The notes under the pieces: generated by a model
The model's input: the letters and a program-made list of their open reading frames with translations, nothing else
What the model was told of the DNA's origin: nothing
Databases searched by the model: none
Shown: positions 29,514 to 38,540 of the stretch, one piece after another
Position numbering within the stretch: the stretch's first letter is position 1
How the letters are laid out: the number at the start of each line of letters is the position of its first letter
NCBI GenBank assembly: GCA_036399055.1
Contig: DASWNX010000018.1
Location: forward strand, 1 to 64,000
DNA length: 64,000 nt
Origin: Jatrophihabitans sp.
GTDB taxonomy: Bacteria > Actinomycetota > Actinomycetes > Mycobacteriales > Jatrophihabitantaceae
Reading direction: 5' to 3'
Position numbers and translations under genes: made by a program

Positions 29514-31532
29514 TCAGTCGCGGCGGATCAGCCCGGTGAATCCGAGAGCAGCAGCGGTGGTGAGCAGCCAACCCAGGGGAGCGGCCAGCCAGCTGTAGAG
29601 AATCGCCCAGAAGCCAATCTTTTGAGAACCGGACACGGCCCAGAAGTCGGTCTGGTGGGTGTTGACGAGCGGGATCAGGGCGTCAGCCGTGAAGGCCCAC
29701 GGTGAAAAGCACGGGTAGTCGGATGGGCAGGTGGCGGTCGCAGTGACCGGACGTGGTTGTCCCGCCGCGGTCGGCGGCGAGGTGGCCACACCGCCTGCGG
29801 TGGTTCCCGAGGTCGTTGCCGACTGGTGTATCGCAGCCCGGGTGGCGATGATCGCGTGATTATGCTGAGCTGAGAAAAACAGAAACAGGCCTAACGCGTA
29901 GAGCAACCCCAGTGCGGGAAGTGTCCGCTGCAGCGGGTGGTAACCGTAGACGAGCAGCCAGTCGAACAGGTACTCCGGAATCTTGCGGTACCAGGTCTGT
30001 TGCTTTCTCCGGCGGCGGTTCCTGGCCACCATGACCTGGCGCGCCTCGCGCTCGTGGCCTTGGGCTCGCAGCGTCTGGGCAAGCTGCTCGTACGGCTGAG
30101 CCCGGTATTCCGGGTCTTTCTGCAACCACAGCAATCGATCCTTTGTCGACCAGCCCTGGGTGATAACCCGGTCGTAGGTGAAGTCCAGTAATGAGGCCGA
30201 GGAGAGTTGATGCCAACTGTTTAGGTCGTCAGAGAGATAACCCGTGTGGGCACCGAGCAGGACAATTCGTCCTGTCGACTTACTATTGTTTAGGACAAGG
30301 GTGCCAATGGTTGCGCGTTCCGCGTTGATCGCATTTCCGTGCGGGTTGGTGAAGGTGCCGCCGGTGAGTGCGAGTTGGCCGCCGATGGTGGCGCCGGGTA
30401 AGCGGACTTCGCCATCTGCCTTGAATCCGGCTCTGCAGAACACGTCTCCTGTGACGTGGGCGCCGTCTGCGCTGATCGCGCGGCCGTTGGGATTGGTGAA
30501 GGCGCCGCCGCTGAGACTGAGTTGGCCGCCGATGGTGACGCCGAGCAGGCGGACTTCGCCTTCGGCGTGGAACCCGGCTCCGCAGAACACGCCGCCCTTG
30601 ATGTGTGCCTGATCGGCTTTGATCGCGTCGTTGTCGGGATTGGTGAAGGTGCCGCCGGTGAGGTTGAGTTGGCCACCGATGGTGACGCCGAGCAGGCGGA
30701 CTTCGCCTTTGGCGTGGAATCCAGCTCCGCAGAATATGCTTCCTTTGATGTGTGCGCCCTCGGCGCTGATTGCGTTGCCGTTGGGGTTGGTGAAGGTGCC
30801 GCCGGTGAGATCGAGTTGGCCGTCGATCGTAGTGCCGTGAAAGGTGACTCCGCCCTCGGCGTGAAAGTCGGCTTGGCAGAAGACGCCGCTTCTGATGTGT
30901 GCCTGGTCGGCGCTGATCGCGTACCCGCCGGGGTTGGTGAAGGTGCCGCCGGTGAGGTTGAGTTGGCCGCCGATGGTGGCGCCGATCAGGCGGACTTCGC
31001 CCTCGGCGTGGAATCCGGCTCGGCAGAACACAGCGCCTTTGATGTGTGCGCCGTCGGCGCTGATTGCGTCGCCGTTAGGGTTGGTGAAAGTGCCGCCAGT
31101 GAGACTCAGGGTGCCGCCGATGGTTATGCTGCCCAACTCCGTCGGACCATCTATTGCCACCGACCGCAGGATCACACCATGTCGAATATCTGCGCCAGCA
31201 GCGTTCAGGCCGGGCATCTGACTGCCGGACAGATCGACGTCTACGAGCAACGCCTTACTGAGATCGAGCAGCTCGACGAATACACAATTTCGCAGCACGA
31301 GTGGGCCCGATAGCTGGCATAACCGAAGGTCCAAGGTTCCGGTGATGCGAGCACCGCGAACACCTATACCAGCCGGGCGGGTGGCGGACAGCGCTAGCGA
31401 GCGAAGGAACTCGCCGCGTATCTTGACCAGCTCACCCCCACCGCCGGGACGACCCGTGAAGTCTGCGAGTCGGCCTGCGGCAACCTCGGCCGCTAGCCAT
31501 CGCTCCTCGTCATTCGCCGGCTCATCAGACAT
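29514..31532 (-). CDS. Beta-helix-like repeat protein with C-terminal membrane segments
   Basis: 672 residues. Residues 1-136 are soluble with pentapeptide-like GTLDLRLCQLSGPLVLRNCVF. Residues 137-381 are five 49-residue repeats (pattern TIGGQLNLTGGTFTNPNG, then AISADGAHIKG, VFCRAGFHAEGEVRL), plus a sixth partial copy to about residue 417. A cytosolic helical region with a basic stretch (RNRRRRKQQTWYRK) follows. Two or three hydrophobic segments close the protein (LPALGLLYALGLFLFFSA; FWAILYSWLAAPLGWLLTTAAALGF). A right-handed beta-helix is likely. I recognise no function. Confidence 0.8.
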   Translation of the reverse strand: MSDEPANDEERWLAAEVAAGRLADFTGRPGGGGELVKIRGEFLRSLALSATRPAGIGVRGARITGTLDLRLCQLSGPLVLRNCVFVELLDLSKALLVDVDLSGSQMPGLNAAGADIRHGVILRSVAIDGPTELGSITIGGTLSLTGGTFTNPNGDAISADGAHIKGAVFCRAGFHAEGEVRLIGATIGGQLNLTGGTFTNPGGYAISADQAHIRSGVFCQADFHAEGGVTFHGTTIDGQLDLTGGTFTNPNGNAISAEGAHIKGSIFCGAGFHAKGEVRLLGVTIGGQLNLTGGTFTNPDNDAIKADQAHIKGGVFCGAGFHAEGEVRLLGVTIGGQLSLSGGAFTNPNGRAISADGAHVTGDVFCRAGFKADGEVRLPGATIGGQLALTGGTFTNPHGNAINAERATIGTLVLNNSKSTGRIVLLGAHTGYLSDDLNSWHQLSSASLLDFTYDRVITQGWSTKDRLLWLQKDPEYRAQPYEQLAQTLRAQGHEREARQVMVARNRRRRKQQTWYRKIPEYLFDWLLVYGYHPLQRTLPALGLLYALGLFLFFSAQHNHAIIATRAAIHQSATTSGTTAGGVATSPPTAAGQPRPVTATATCPSDYPCFSPWAFTADALIPLVNTHQTDFWAVSGSQKIGFWAILYSWLAAPLGWLLTTAAALGFTGLIRRD
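30282..31124 (-). repeat. 147-bp coding tandem repeats
   Basis: Five complete and one partial 147-bp units inside the beta-helix-like gene, encoding 49-residue repeats. The frame is kept throughout, so these are protein repeats rather than an intergenic element. Confidence 0.85.
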
Positions 31533-31578
31533 TCCGCAATCATGCTGGACTTAACCGGCAGCAACCGGGCAGCCACGC

Positions 31579-31938
31579 TCAGGCCTGCTGGAACTCGATC
31601 CGGTTGCCGAACGGGTCGAAGGTGTGGAACCGGCGGACGCCCGGTATCTCGCCGTCGGCCGGCACGCAGTGATGGCCGGCCGCTGACAGCGAGTCACACA
31701 GCGCGTCCAGCTGGGCGACTCCGAATGCCGGGTGCGCCTTGCGGGCCGGGCTGAACGGCTCCTCGACGCCCAGGTGCAGCACGGCGGCGCCGGAACGGAG
31801 CCAGCAGCCACCTCGGCCGGCCAGCGCCGCCGGCTTCTGAACCTCGGTCATCCCCAGCAGCGAGCCGTAGAACGCCCGGGCCGCGTCCTCGCCGCCGGCC
31901 GGGATGGCCACCTGCACGTGATCGATTCCCAGAATCAC
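31579..31938 (-). CDS. VOC (glyoxalase-like) family protein
   Basis: 119 residues: VILGIDHVQVAIPAGGEDAARAFYG at the N-terminus and FHTFDPFGNRIEFQQ at the C-terminus, with the metal-ligand positions His and Glu plausible. GTG 31938 is preceded by GGAAGG and lies 3 bases after the methyltransferase stop, so the pair is an operon. Confidence 0.85.
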   Translation of the reverse strand: MILGIDHVQVAIPAGGEDAARAFYGSLLGMTEVQKPAALAGRGGCWLRSGAAVLHLGVEEPFSPARKAHPAFGVAQLDALCDSLSAAGHHCVPADGEIPGVRRFHTFDPFGNRIEFQQA

Positions 31939-31940
31939 GA

Positions 31941-32723
31941 TCAGGCCTTCCGCTCCGCCGCGGGCTTGTGTGCCACGACGAACGTCCGCAGAAACGGAAA
32001 CACCGTGCCGAACGGCTGGGCCGGGTAGGCCTGGCGCAGCAGCGCGGCGTACTCGCCCTCGAACTCGGCCGCCTCGCCGTCGCCCAACGCCTGCAGCACG
32101 GGCCGCAGGCCGGTGCCGCGGACCCAGTCCAGCACCGGGTCTGGCCCGGAGAGCACGTGCAGGTAGGACGTCTGCCAGGCGTTGACCCGCAGCCCGGCCT
32201 CGGCCAGCAGCTCCAGGTACTCGGCCGGCTCGGCGACCACGTCGTGGCGCAGCACGCCGGCCAGCCTGCCGCGCCAGCGGTCCGAGCCCGCCAGCTCGCG
32301 CATCAGCCGGTGTGACGGCGAGCCGAAGTTGGCCGGCGCCTGAAAGGCCAGCCAGCCGCCGGCGTTGAGCTCGCCCGCCCACCGGCGCAGCAGCGCCTGG
32401 TGCTCGGGAACCCACTGCAGCAGGGCGTTGCTGATTAGCACGTCCACCCCGCTGGCGTCGAAGTCGGCGGCGTCGGCCAGGCCGAAGCTCAGCCGGCCGC
32501 CCGCGAACTCCCCGGCGCGCTCGATCATCTCCGGCGAGGCGTCCAGGCCGCGGACGGTCGCGGACGGCCAGCGCCGGGCCAGGGCGGCGGTCAGCTCACC
32601 GGCGCCGCAGCCCAGATCGACCACCTCGGCAGGCTGCTCGGCGTGGATCTGACCGGTCAGGTCGAAGAACGGCCGGCTGCGCTCATCGCTGAACATCGCG
32701 TACTGAGCCGGATCCCATCGCAT
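31941..32723 (-). CDS. Trans-aconitate 2-methyltransferase-like
   Basis: 260-residue SAM-dependent methyltransferase. RWDPAQYAMFSDERSRPFFDL at the start and motif I VVDLGCGAGELTAALA are characteristic of Tam, as are ISNALLQWVPEH and FLRTFVVAHK. Tam methylates trans-aconitate, a spontaneous aconitase by-product. It is divergent from the MarR gene, which has palindromic sites between them and may repress both. Confidence 0.88.
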   Translation of the reverse strand: MRWDPAQYAMFSDERSRPFFDLTGQIHAEQPAEVVDLGCGAGELTAALARRWPSATVRGLDASPEMIERAGEFAGGRLSFGLADAADFDASGVDVLISNALLQWVPEHQALLRRWAGELNAGGWLAFQAPANFGSPSHRLMRELAGSDRWRGRLAGVLRHDVVAEPAEYLELLAEAGLRVNAWQTSYLHVLSGPDPVLDWVRGTGLRPVLQALGDGEAAEFEGEYAALLRQAYPAQPFGTVFPFLRTFVVAHKPAAERKA

Positions 32724-32753
32724 CGGCTACCCACTCTCTCATCGGCATAGACA

Positions 32754-32787
32754 TCTTGATATCAAGAGACTATCCCTTGATGTCAAG
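32754..32787. promoter_or_regulatory. Paired palindromes, likely MarR operator
   Basis: Perfect palindrome TCTTGATATCAAGA at 32754-32767 and a related site CTTGATGTCAAG at 32776-32787. They lie in the 85-bp divergent gap between tam-like and marR-like genes in an AT-rich patch, typical for an autoregulated MarR repressor. Confidence 0.7.
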
Positions 32788-32808
32788 ATATATTGCTAGG
32801 CTGCCGCT

Positions 32809-33300
32809 ATGGCTGACGAAGTGGACCTGATCGCCGCGGCGTGGCTGGCCGAGCGTCCTGACCTGGACGTCGCGCCCTTGCACATCCTGAGCCGGATCGG
32901 CCGGTTGGCCCAGTTGCTCGACGAACGGCGCGCGCAGGCCTTCGCCGAGCACGGCCTGGCCAGTCACGAGTTCGATGTGCTCGCCGCGCTACGCCGGTCC
33001 GGCCGGCCCTACGAGCGCACCCCCGGCCAGCTGATCGAGGCCACCCACGTCACCTCGGGCACCATGACCAACCGGCTGGACCGGCTGGCCGAGCGCAACC
33101 TGATCACCCGGCGGGGCCACCCCGAGGACGGCCGGCAGTCGCTGATCCAGCTGACCGCGCTCGGCAGGCGCCGGGTCGACGCTGCCTTCCAGGCGCTGCT
33201 GTCCTCTGAGCAGGCATTGCTCAGCGGGCTGTCCGAGGCTCAACGCAGGTCGCTGGCCGCTGGCCTGCGCCGGCTGCTGCACACGCTGAGCGATAGCTGA
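32809..33300 (+). CDS. MarR-family transcriptional regulator
   Basis: 163 residues. The winged-helix part includes ASHEFDVLAALRRSG, TPGQLIEATHVTSGTMTNRLDRLAERNLITR and the wing GHPEDGRQSLIQLTALGRRRVD. Divergent from Tam, with two TTGATNTCAA-like palindromes between the genes as probable operators. Inducing ligand unknown. Confidence 0.9.
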   Translation: MADEVDLIAAAWLAERPDLDVAPLHILSRIGRLAQLLDERRAQAFAEHGLASHEFDVLAALRRSGRPYERTPGQLIEATHVTSGTMTNRLDRLAERNLITRRGHPEDGRQSLIQLTALGRRRVDAAFQALLSSEQALLSGLSEAQRRSLAAGLRRLLHTLSDS

Positions 33301-33373
33301 GCGGGCCCGGCTCTCCAGCGGCACGAGAGGGCCGGGCCGATAGGCTGAGGCCCGCCGAGCACCAGTGACGACC

Positions 33374-33387
33374 AGGAGTGAGCCATC
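33374..33387 (+). promoter_or_regulatory. Shine-Dalgarno with possible ATC start for MFS-kinase fusion
   Basis: AGGAG at 33374-33378 is six bases before ATC at 33385-33387, which is in frame with and 21 codons upstream of ATG 33448. The ATG itself has no ribosome-binding site. Confidence 0.35.
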
Positions 33388-33447
33388 TCAGCCGAACCAG
33401 CCGCCACTGCCGGTGACGCCACCGGCCCCAACCGTGACGCCACGGCG

Positions 33448-35529
33448 ATGGTGTCGGGCTCCGGCGCGATCAGGGGCGTCCTGAGAAACACCGCCTTCCG
33501 CCGGCTCTGGTACTGCACCGGGCTGTCCAGCCTCGGCGACTGGCTGGGCCTGCTGGCCACCACCGCGCTGGCCACCCAGCTCGCCACCGGCTACCAGGCT
33601 CAGAACTACGCCCTCGGCGGCGTGCTGGTCGTCCGGTTGCTGCCCTCTGTCATCCTCGGCCCGCTCGCGGGCGCCTTCGCCGACCGGTTCGACCGGCGCT
33701 ACACGATGGTCATCACCGACCTGCTGCGGTGCTTGCTGTTCGTGGCGATCCCGATCTTCTCGACGCTGCCGGTGCTGTTCGCGGCGACCTTCCTGATCGA
33801 GTGCATCGGCTTGTTCTGGAATCCTGCCAAGGACGCCTCGGTGCCGAACCTGGTGCGCCGTGACCAGCTGGAGTCGGCGAACCAGCTGAGCCTGATCACC
33901 ACCTACGGGCTCACTCCGGTGCTGGCCGCTGCCCTGTTCAGCCTGCTGGCGCTGATCTCGACGGCCTTCGCCGGCCGGTTCAGCTTCTTCGGAACCCACC
34001 AGGTCGATCTGGCGCTGTACTTCAACGCCGCCACTTTCGGGGTCAGCGCGCTGACATTGTTCTTCATCAAACAGCTCTCCGGCTCGCGCGGCGCCGGACG
34101 GGCGGAGAGCCAGCCCAGCCTCTGGGCGATGCTGGCAGAGGGCGCTCAGTTCGTCCGGACGACCGACCTGCTGCGGGGGCTGATCCTGGGCATCCTCGGC
34201 GCGTTCGCGGCCGGTGGGGCGGTTATCGGAGCGGGCAAGACCTACGTCCGGAGCCTCGGCGGTGGCGACGCGGCCTACGGAGTGCTGTTCGGAACGGTGT
34301 TCGTGGGGCTGGGCCTGGGCATGGCGCTGGGCCCGCGGGTGGCCCGCGAGGTGTCCCGGCGACGGCTGTTCGGCCTGGCCATCGTGCTGGCCGGCAGTTG
34401 CCTGGCGCTGATGGCCCTCATGCCCCACGTCGTGCTGGCGATGATCACGGTCCTGGGGGTCGGCTTCGGGGCAGGCGTCGGGTACCTGGCCGGCATCACG
34501 CTGCTGGGGTCGGAGATCTCCGACGAGATGCGGGGCCGGGTCTTCGCCTTCATCCAGTCCATGGTGCGGGTGGTGATGATCCTGGCGCTGGCGGCGGTGC
34601 CGGTGCTGGTGGGCACCATCGGCCAGCGGCGGCTGCCCGGCACCTCCGAGACCGTCGACGGCACCCGGATCGTGCTACTGGGAGCCGGGGTGCTGGCGGT
34701 GACGGCCGGCGTGCTGGCCTACCGGTTGATGGACCAGCGAAGCGCGGTGCCGGTGCTGGCCGACCTGGTGACCGCGCTGCGCCGGGACTCCTCGGGCCGG
34801 CGGCGGCTGCAGTCCGGCGGGGTGCTGATCGCCTTCGAGGGCGGTGAGGGCGCCGGCAAGTCCAGCCAGATCACGCTGCTGGCTGAGGCGATCGGGGCTA
34901 CCGGGCGCGCTGTGGTGGTCACCCATGAACCGGGCGCCACCGTCTTGGGCCGGCAGATCCGCCGGCTGCTGCTCGACAGCGACGAGCCGATCGCGCCACG
35001 CGCCGAGGCGCTGCTGTTCGCAGCCGACCGGGCCCAGCACGTCGCCACGGTGATCCGGCCGGCGTTGGACCGCGGCGAGGTGGTGATCACCGACCGGTTC
35101 GTCGACTCGTCGCTGGCCTACCAGGGCGCCGGCCGGACGCTGGCCATGGACGAGGTCAAACGGCTGTCGCGGTGGGCCACCGAGGAGCTGGTGCCGGACC
35201 TGACGGTGCTGCTCGACGTTCCGGCCGAGATCGGGCTGGCGCGGGTGCGCCGCCGGCAGGCCGGCGCCGACAGCGGTGGCCTGGACCGGCTGGAGCGCGA
35301 AGCCGTGGAATTCCACGACCGGGTGCGGGCCGCTTTCCTGTCCTTGGCCGAGTCGGACCCGAACCGCTACCTGGTGCTCGACGGCAGCCGCCCGATCACC
35401 GAGCTGGCGGCCGACATCGGCGCCAGGGTGCTTGCGGTGCTGCCCGCGCCGGTCGCGTCGGCGGGGGCAGCCAGCGCCGCCGCCGAGGCCCGGCTCGGCT
35501 CATCCGATGTGGCGGAGGCGCCCAAGTGA
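33448..35529 (+). CDS. MFS transporter - thymidylate kinase fusion
   Basis: 693 residues, two domains. Residues 1 to about 430 are an MFS-like transporter with about 10-12 hydrophobic segments (LSSLGDWLGLLATTALA; GPLAGAFADRFDRRYTM). Residues from about 457 are dTMP kinase: P-loop FEGGEGAGKSSQ, THEPGATVLGRQIR and DRFVDSSLAYQGAGR. dTMP kinase makes dTDP for DNA synthesis. Such fusions are annotated in other actinobacteria. The gene overlaps holB by four bases; tmk-holB adjacency is common. ATG 33448 has no ribosome-binding site (see the note at 33374). Confidence 0.92.
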   Translation: MVSGSGAIRGVLRNTAFRRLWYCTGLSSLGDWLGLLATTALATQLATGYQAQNYALGGVLVVRLLPSVILGPLAGAFADRFDRRYTMVITDLLRCLLFVAIPIFSTLPVLFAATFLIECIGLFWNPAKDASVPNLVRRDQLESANQLSLITTYGLTPVLAAALFSLLALISTAFAGRFSFFGTHQVDLALYFNAATFGVSALTLFFIKQLSGSRGAGRAESQPSLWAMLAEGAQFVRTTDLLRGLILGILGAFAAGGAVIGAGKTYVRSLGGGDAAYGVLFGTVFVGLGLGMALGPRVAREVSRRRLFGLAIVLAGSCLALMALMPHVVLAMITVLGVGFGAGVGYLAGITLLGSEISDEMRGRVFAFIQSMVRVVMILALAAVPVLVGTIGQRRLPGTSETVDGTRIVLLGAGVLAVTAGVLAYRLMDQRSAVPVLADLVTALRRDSSGRRRLQSGGVLIAFEGGEGAGKSSQITLLAEAIGATGRAVVVTHEPGATVLGRQIRRLLLDSDEPIAPRAEALLFAADRAQHVATVIRPALDRGEVVITDRFVDSSLAYQGAGRTLAMDEVKRLSRWATEELVPDLTVLLDVPAEIGLARVRRRQAGADSGGLDRLEREAVEFHDRVRAAFLSLAESDPNRYLVLDGSRPITELAADIGARVLAVLPAPVASAGAASAAAEARLGSSDVAEAPK

Positions 35530-36743
35530 GCGTGTTCGACGCGCTGATCGGCCAGCGAGGCGCCGTCACCGAGCTGTCCCGGACGGCCCGGGCGGCTGCC
35601 GATGTGGTCGCCGGACGTCCGGTGCTCGCAGGCGCGGTGACGCACGCCTGGCTGTTCACCGGCCCGGCCGGCTCCGGCCGCTCGGTGGCTGCCCGGGCGC
35701 TGGCCGCCGCCCTGCAGTGCGACCGGGCCGAGCAGCTGCTGGCGGCCGATCCAGTGGCGGCGCCAGGCTGCGGCGAGTGCGGCGCCTGCCATTCGGTGCA
35801 GGCAGGCTCGCATCCCGATGTCCGCTCGGTGGTGCCCGAGGGGCTGTCCATCGGCGTCGGCGAGATGCGGGCCGTGGTGGCGATGGCGGCCCGCCGGCCG
35901 TCACTGGGACGCTGGCAGGTGGTGGTCATCGAGGACGCCGACCGGCTCACCGAAGGCGCGGCCAACGCCCTGCTGAAGGCGATCGAGGAGCCGTCGGAGC
36001 GCACCGTCTTCCTGCTGTGCGCGCCCTCGACCCATCCTGACGACGTGATCGTCACCATCCGGTCCAGGTGCCGGGTGGTGGGGTTGCGGATCCCGCCGGC
36101 CGAGGCGATCGCCGAGGTGCTGGTCGCCGACGGGATAGACCCGGTCACCGCCGGCTGGGCGGCCCAGGCGTCTCAGGGCCATGTCGGGCGGGCCAGACGG
36201 CTGGCCCGCGACGACCAGGCCCGGCAGCGGCGGGCAGAGGTGCTGGCGATCCCGGCCCGGCTGAACTCGCTCAACGCCTGCTTCGAGGCCGCCGACCACC
36301 TGGTGCAGACGGCCGAGGCTGAGGCCCGGGCGCTGACCCGAGACCTCGACGTGTCCGAGGCCGACGAGCTCAAACTCGCCCTGGGCGCCGGCGGCACCGG
36401 CAAAGGCGCGACGGCGGCGGCCCGCGGCAGCGCCGGGGCGCTGAAGGACCTGGAGAAGCGGCAGAAATCCCGGGCGACCCGGCTGCAGCGCGATGCTTTG
36501 GACCGCGCCCTGGTCGACCTGGCCAGCTTCTACCGGGACGTGCTGCTGGCCCAGGCCGGCTCGCCGGTGCTGGCCGCGCACCCCGAGGTCGCCTCCGACG
36601 TGTCGCTGGTCGCCCGCTCGCTAGACCAGGCGGGAGCGCTGGTGCGGCTGGAGCAGGTGCTGGCCTGCCGGGAGGCCATTGAGCTGAACGTCAAACCCAA
36701 GATCGCCGTCGAGGCGTTGACCGCGGCACTTCGACTGCCCTGA
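35526..36743 (+). CDS. holB: DNA polymerase III delta-prime subunit
   Basis: 405 residues. Clamp-loader AAA+ subunit: modified P-loop FTGPAGSGRSVAARALA, zinc-site CGECGACHSV, sensor region VVVIEDADRLTEGAANALLKAIEEP and VTIRSRCRVVGL. The GTG overlaps the upstream dTMP kinase stop. The C-terminal part is helical with a linker KDLEKRQKSRATRLQRD. Essential replication gene and a marker of the core segment. Confidence 0.94.
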   Translation: MSVFDALIGQRGAVTELSRTARAAADVVAGRPVLAGAVTHAWLFTGPAGSGRSVAARALAAALQCDRAEQLLAADPVAAPGCGECGACHSVQAGSHPDVRSVVPEGLSIGVGEMRAVVAMAARRPSLGRWQVVVIEDADRLTEGAANALLKAIEEPSERTVFLLCAPSTHPDDVIVTIRSRCRVVGLRIPPAEAIAEVLVADGIDPVTAGWAAQASQGHVGRARRLARDDQARQRRAEVLAIPARLNSLNACFEAADHLVQTAEAEARALTRDLDVSEADELKLALGAGGTGKGATAAARGSAGALKDLEKRQKSRATRLQRDALDRALVDLASFYRDVLLAQAGSPVLAAHPEVASDVSLVARSLDQAGALVRLEQVLACREAIELNVKPKIAVEALTAALRLP

Positions 36744-36847
36744 GGTCGATCCCGGGCGCGCTCGGATCGCGACGCGGACGCGCCCGCCGCGGCTCGCGGC
36801 CGTCCCTGAGAGCACCGATTCACCCCAGCAGGGATTAGGCTCCCAGC

Positions 36848-37762
36848 ATGGGGCTGATCTGTGCGGTGACTTTCACCGACCGCGGTCGGCTCTACTACGC
36901 CGATCCCGGCGCGCTGACGCCGGCGGTCGGGGACTACGTGCTGTACCCCACGACCGAGGGCCCCGAGGTCGCGCAGGTGATGTGGGCGCCGCAGTGGAGC
37001 CCACAGGACATCGGCGGCTTGCCCCGGCTGACCGGGCTGGCAGAGCCAGAGCACCTCACCGCGCTGGCCGACGGCCGCAAGAAACGCGCTGAGGCGCGGG
37101 TGGCGGCCAGGCGGTTGATCCGCGCCCACGGCCTGCCCATGAAGATCGTCGGGATCGATCACGTGCTGACCGACAACCGCACGGTGGTCTACTTCTCCGC
37201 CCCGCACCGGGTCGACTTCCGCTCGCTGGTGCGCGACCTCGGCGCGACCCTGAAGGGCCGGGTCGAGCTGCGCCAGCTATCGGCGCGCGATGAGGCCCGG
37301 GTGATCGGGGGCATCGGCTCGTGCGGCCGGGACCTGTGCTGTTCGACGTTCATGGTCGACTTTGAGCCGGTGTCGGTGCGGATGGCCAAGGAGCAGGAGC
37401 TCCCGCTGAACCCGCTGCGGATCTCCGGGGCCTGTGGCCGGCTGATGTGCTGCCTGAAGTTCGAGCACCCGCTCTATCAGGACTTCGCCGAGAACGCCCC
37501 GGCGGTCGGATCATGCGTCTCCACCCCCGAAGGTGAGGCCACTGTCGTGGGGCATTCGGTGCCGACCGACTCGCTGGTGCTCCGGATGAACGCCGACGGC
37601 CGCCGGACCAGCTGCGCGATGGCCTCGGTGTGCTCCTCGCGCAAGGCCCACGACGAGTTCTACGGTGACGGCACCGTGGGCTCGGCGCAGGCCAGCCCGT
37701 CCGGCAGCGGCGCCTCAGGCGGCTCAGACGCCTCACCGGCCGCCGAGCACCAAGCCCCGTAG
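36848..37762 (+). CDS. PSP1/RicT-like protein
   Basis: 304 residues. PSP1 C-terminal domain: KIVGIDHVLTDNRTVVYFSAPHRVDFRSLVRDL, IGGIGSCGRDLCCSTFM and GACGRLMCCLKFE with a conserved Cys set like RicT/YaaT of Bacillus, which with RicA and RicF affects RNA processing. The last 45 residues are a low-complexity Ser/Gly/Ala tail. Position next to holB is conserved in many bacteria. Confidence 0.92.
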   Translation: MGLICAVTFTDRGRLYYADPGALTPAVGDYVLYPTTEGPEVAQVMWAPQWSPQDIGGLPRLTGLAEPEHLTALADGRKKRAEARVAARRLIRAHGLPMKIVGIDHVLTDNRTVVYFSAPHRVDFRSLVRDLGATLKGRVELRQLSARDEARVIGGIGSCGRDLCCSTFMVDFEPVSVRMAKEQELPLNPLRISGACGRLMCCLKFEHPLYQDFAENAPAVGSCVSTPEGEATVVGHSVPTDSLVLRMNADGRRTSCAMASVCSSRKAHDEFYGDGTVGSAQASPSGSGASGGSDASPAAEHQAP

Positions 37763-37792
37763 CCGGACGAACCGCGGCGTGGTCGGCAAGGG

Positions 37793-38302
37793 CTATCGGC
37801 GAGGCGGCAGCGGCGCCCGAACGAGTCCGGGCAGCTGGTCACAGGTCACGAGCACTTCTCCCGGCGCCTGGTGCTGCCAGCTGTCGATGATCAGGAAGGG
37901 GGCGGTCGAAGCCAACGGCGCCAGATCCACCCCAGCCGGCAGCTCGCGAGCCATGCCTGCAGGCGACTGCTCGATCGACACGCTCACTCCAGTGGCCCGC
38001 ACCGTGCTGACGTTGCGCACCCGGTAGGCGTGCCCGGACACGAACTCGACGCTGAACTCCGGTAGCGGCGCCGCTGAGCCGTCTGAGGAGGCTCGCGGCT
38101 GCATGGAGGTGGCCGCGCTGCTCTGAGGCGACGCGCCGGCCCGTGACCGATCCAGCGCGTCGGCGATGCGTTGCAAGGAGACCTCAAGACTCGCGGCGCC
38201 TGCTGTGGCTTCCCGCGCTCTGCGCTCGGCCCGCCAGGATTGGCCGACAGCGGCCAGCGACACCGCGATCGCCACCCAGGCTGGAACGTCACCCCAGTTC
38301 AT
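37793..38302 (-). CDS. Hypothetical protein with one N-terminal membrane segment
   Basis: 169 residues. A single hydrophobic segment (VPAWVAIAVSLAAVGQSW) is followed by a helical charged region and a soluble domain (FSVEFVSGHAYRVRNVSTVRATGVSVSIEQ). ATG 38302 chosen since it starts at the membrane segment; ribosome-binding site weak. No family recognised. Confidence 0.65.
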   Translation of the reverse strand: MNWGDVPAWVAIAVSLAAVGQSWRAERRAREATAGAASLEVSLQRIADALDRSRAGASPQSSAATSMQPRASSDGSAAPLPEFSVEFVSGHAYRVRNVSTVRATGVSVSIEQSPAGMARELPAGVDLAPLASTAPFLIIDSWQHQAPGEVLVTCDQLPGLVRAPLPPRR

Positions 38303-38378
38303 GCCTAGGCAGTGTGCCCCATGACGTGCACGGCTGGGCGCGCCCGCCGCTCCTCGGGCCCAGGCGGGCGCCTGGGTC

Positions 38379-38406
38379 TTCACGGCCGCGTCGAAGCGGA
38401 TAGACT
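38379..38406 (+). promoter_or_regulatory. Candidate tRNA promoter
   Basis: TTCACG (38379-38384), 16-base spacer, TAGACT (38401-38406), ending 23 bases before the mature tRNA 5' end. An 18-bp palindrome (about 38359-38376) lies just upstream and may be a terminator. Confidence 0.5.
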
Positions 38407-38429
38407 TCTGCGGTCGCGGTTCGCCGTGC

Positions 38430-38505
38430 GCCGCCTTAGCTCAGTCGGCAGAGCGTCTCACTCGTAATGAGAAGGTCTAGGGTTCGATTCCCTAAGGCGG
38501 CTCCA
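38430..38505 (+). tRNA. tRNA-Thr (CGT)
   Basis: 76 bases with encoded CCA. Acceptor stem GCCGCCT pairs with AGGCGGC; D-loop AGCTCAGTCGGCAGAGC; anticodon stem TCTCA/TGAGA with loop CTCGTAA and anticodon CGT (reads ACG); T-arm GGTTCGATTCC. All arms are intact. Confidence 0.97.
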
Positions 38506-38540
38506 CCCCCCAGGCCCTGAACGCAAGGGCCTGCGCCGCT

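Noticed and set aside
30282..31124. Regular repeats considered as a CRISPR or minisatellite array
   Set aside because: Period is 147 bp, frame is preserved and the copies encode coherent 49-residue protein repeats; no spacers.
38430..38505. tRNA-Thr as an integration site with a duplicated 3' end in the window
   Set aside because: I found no second copy of the tRNA 3' end and no integrase in the window.
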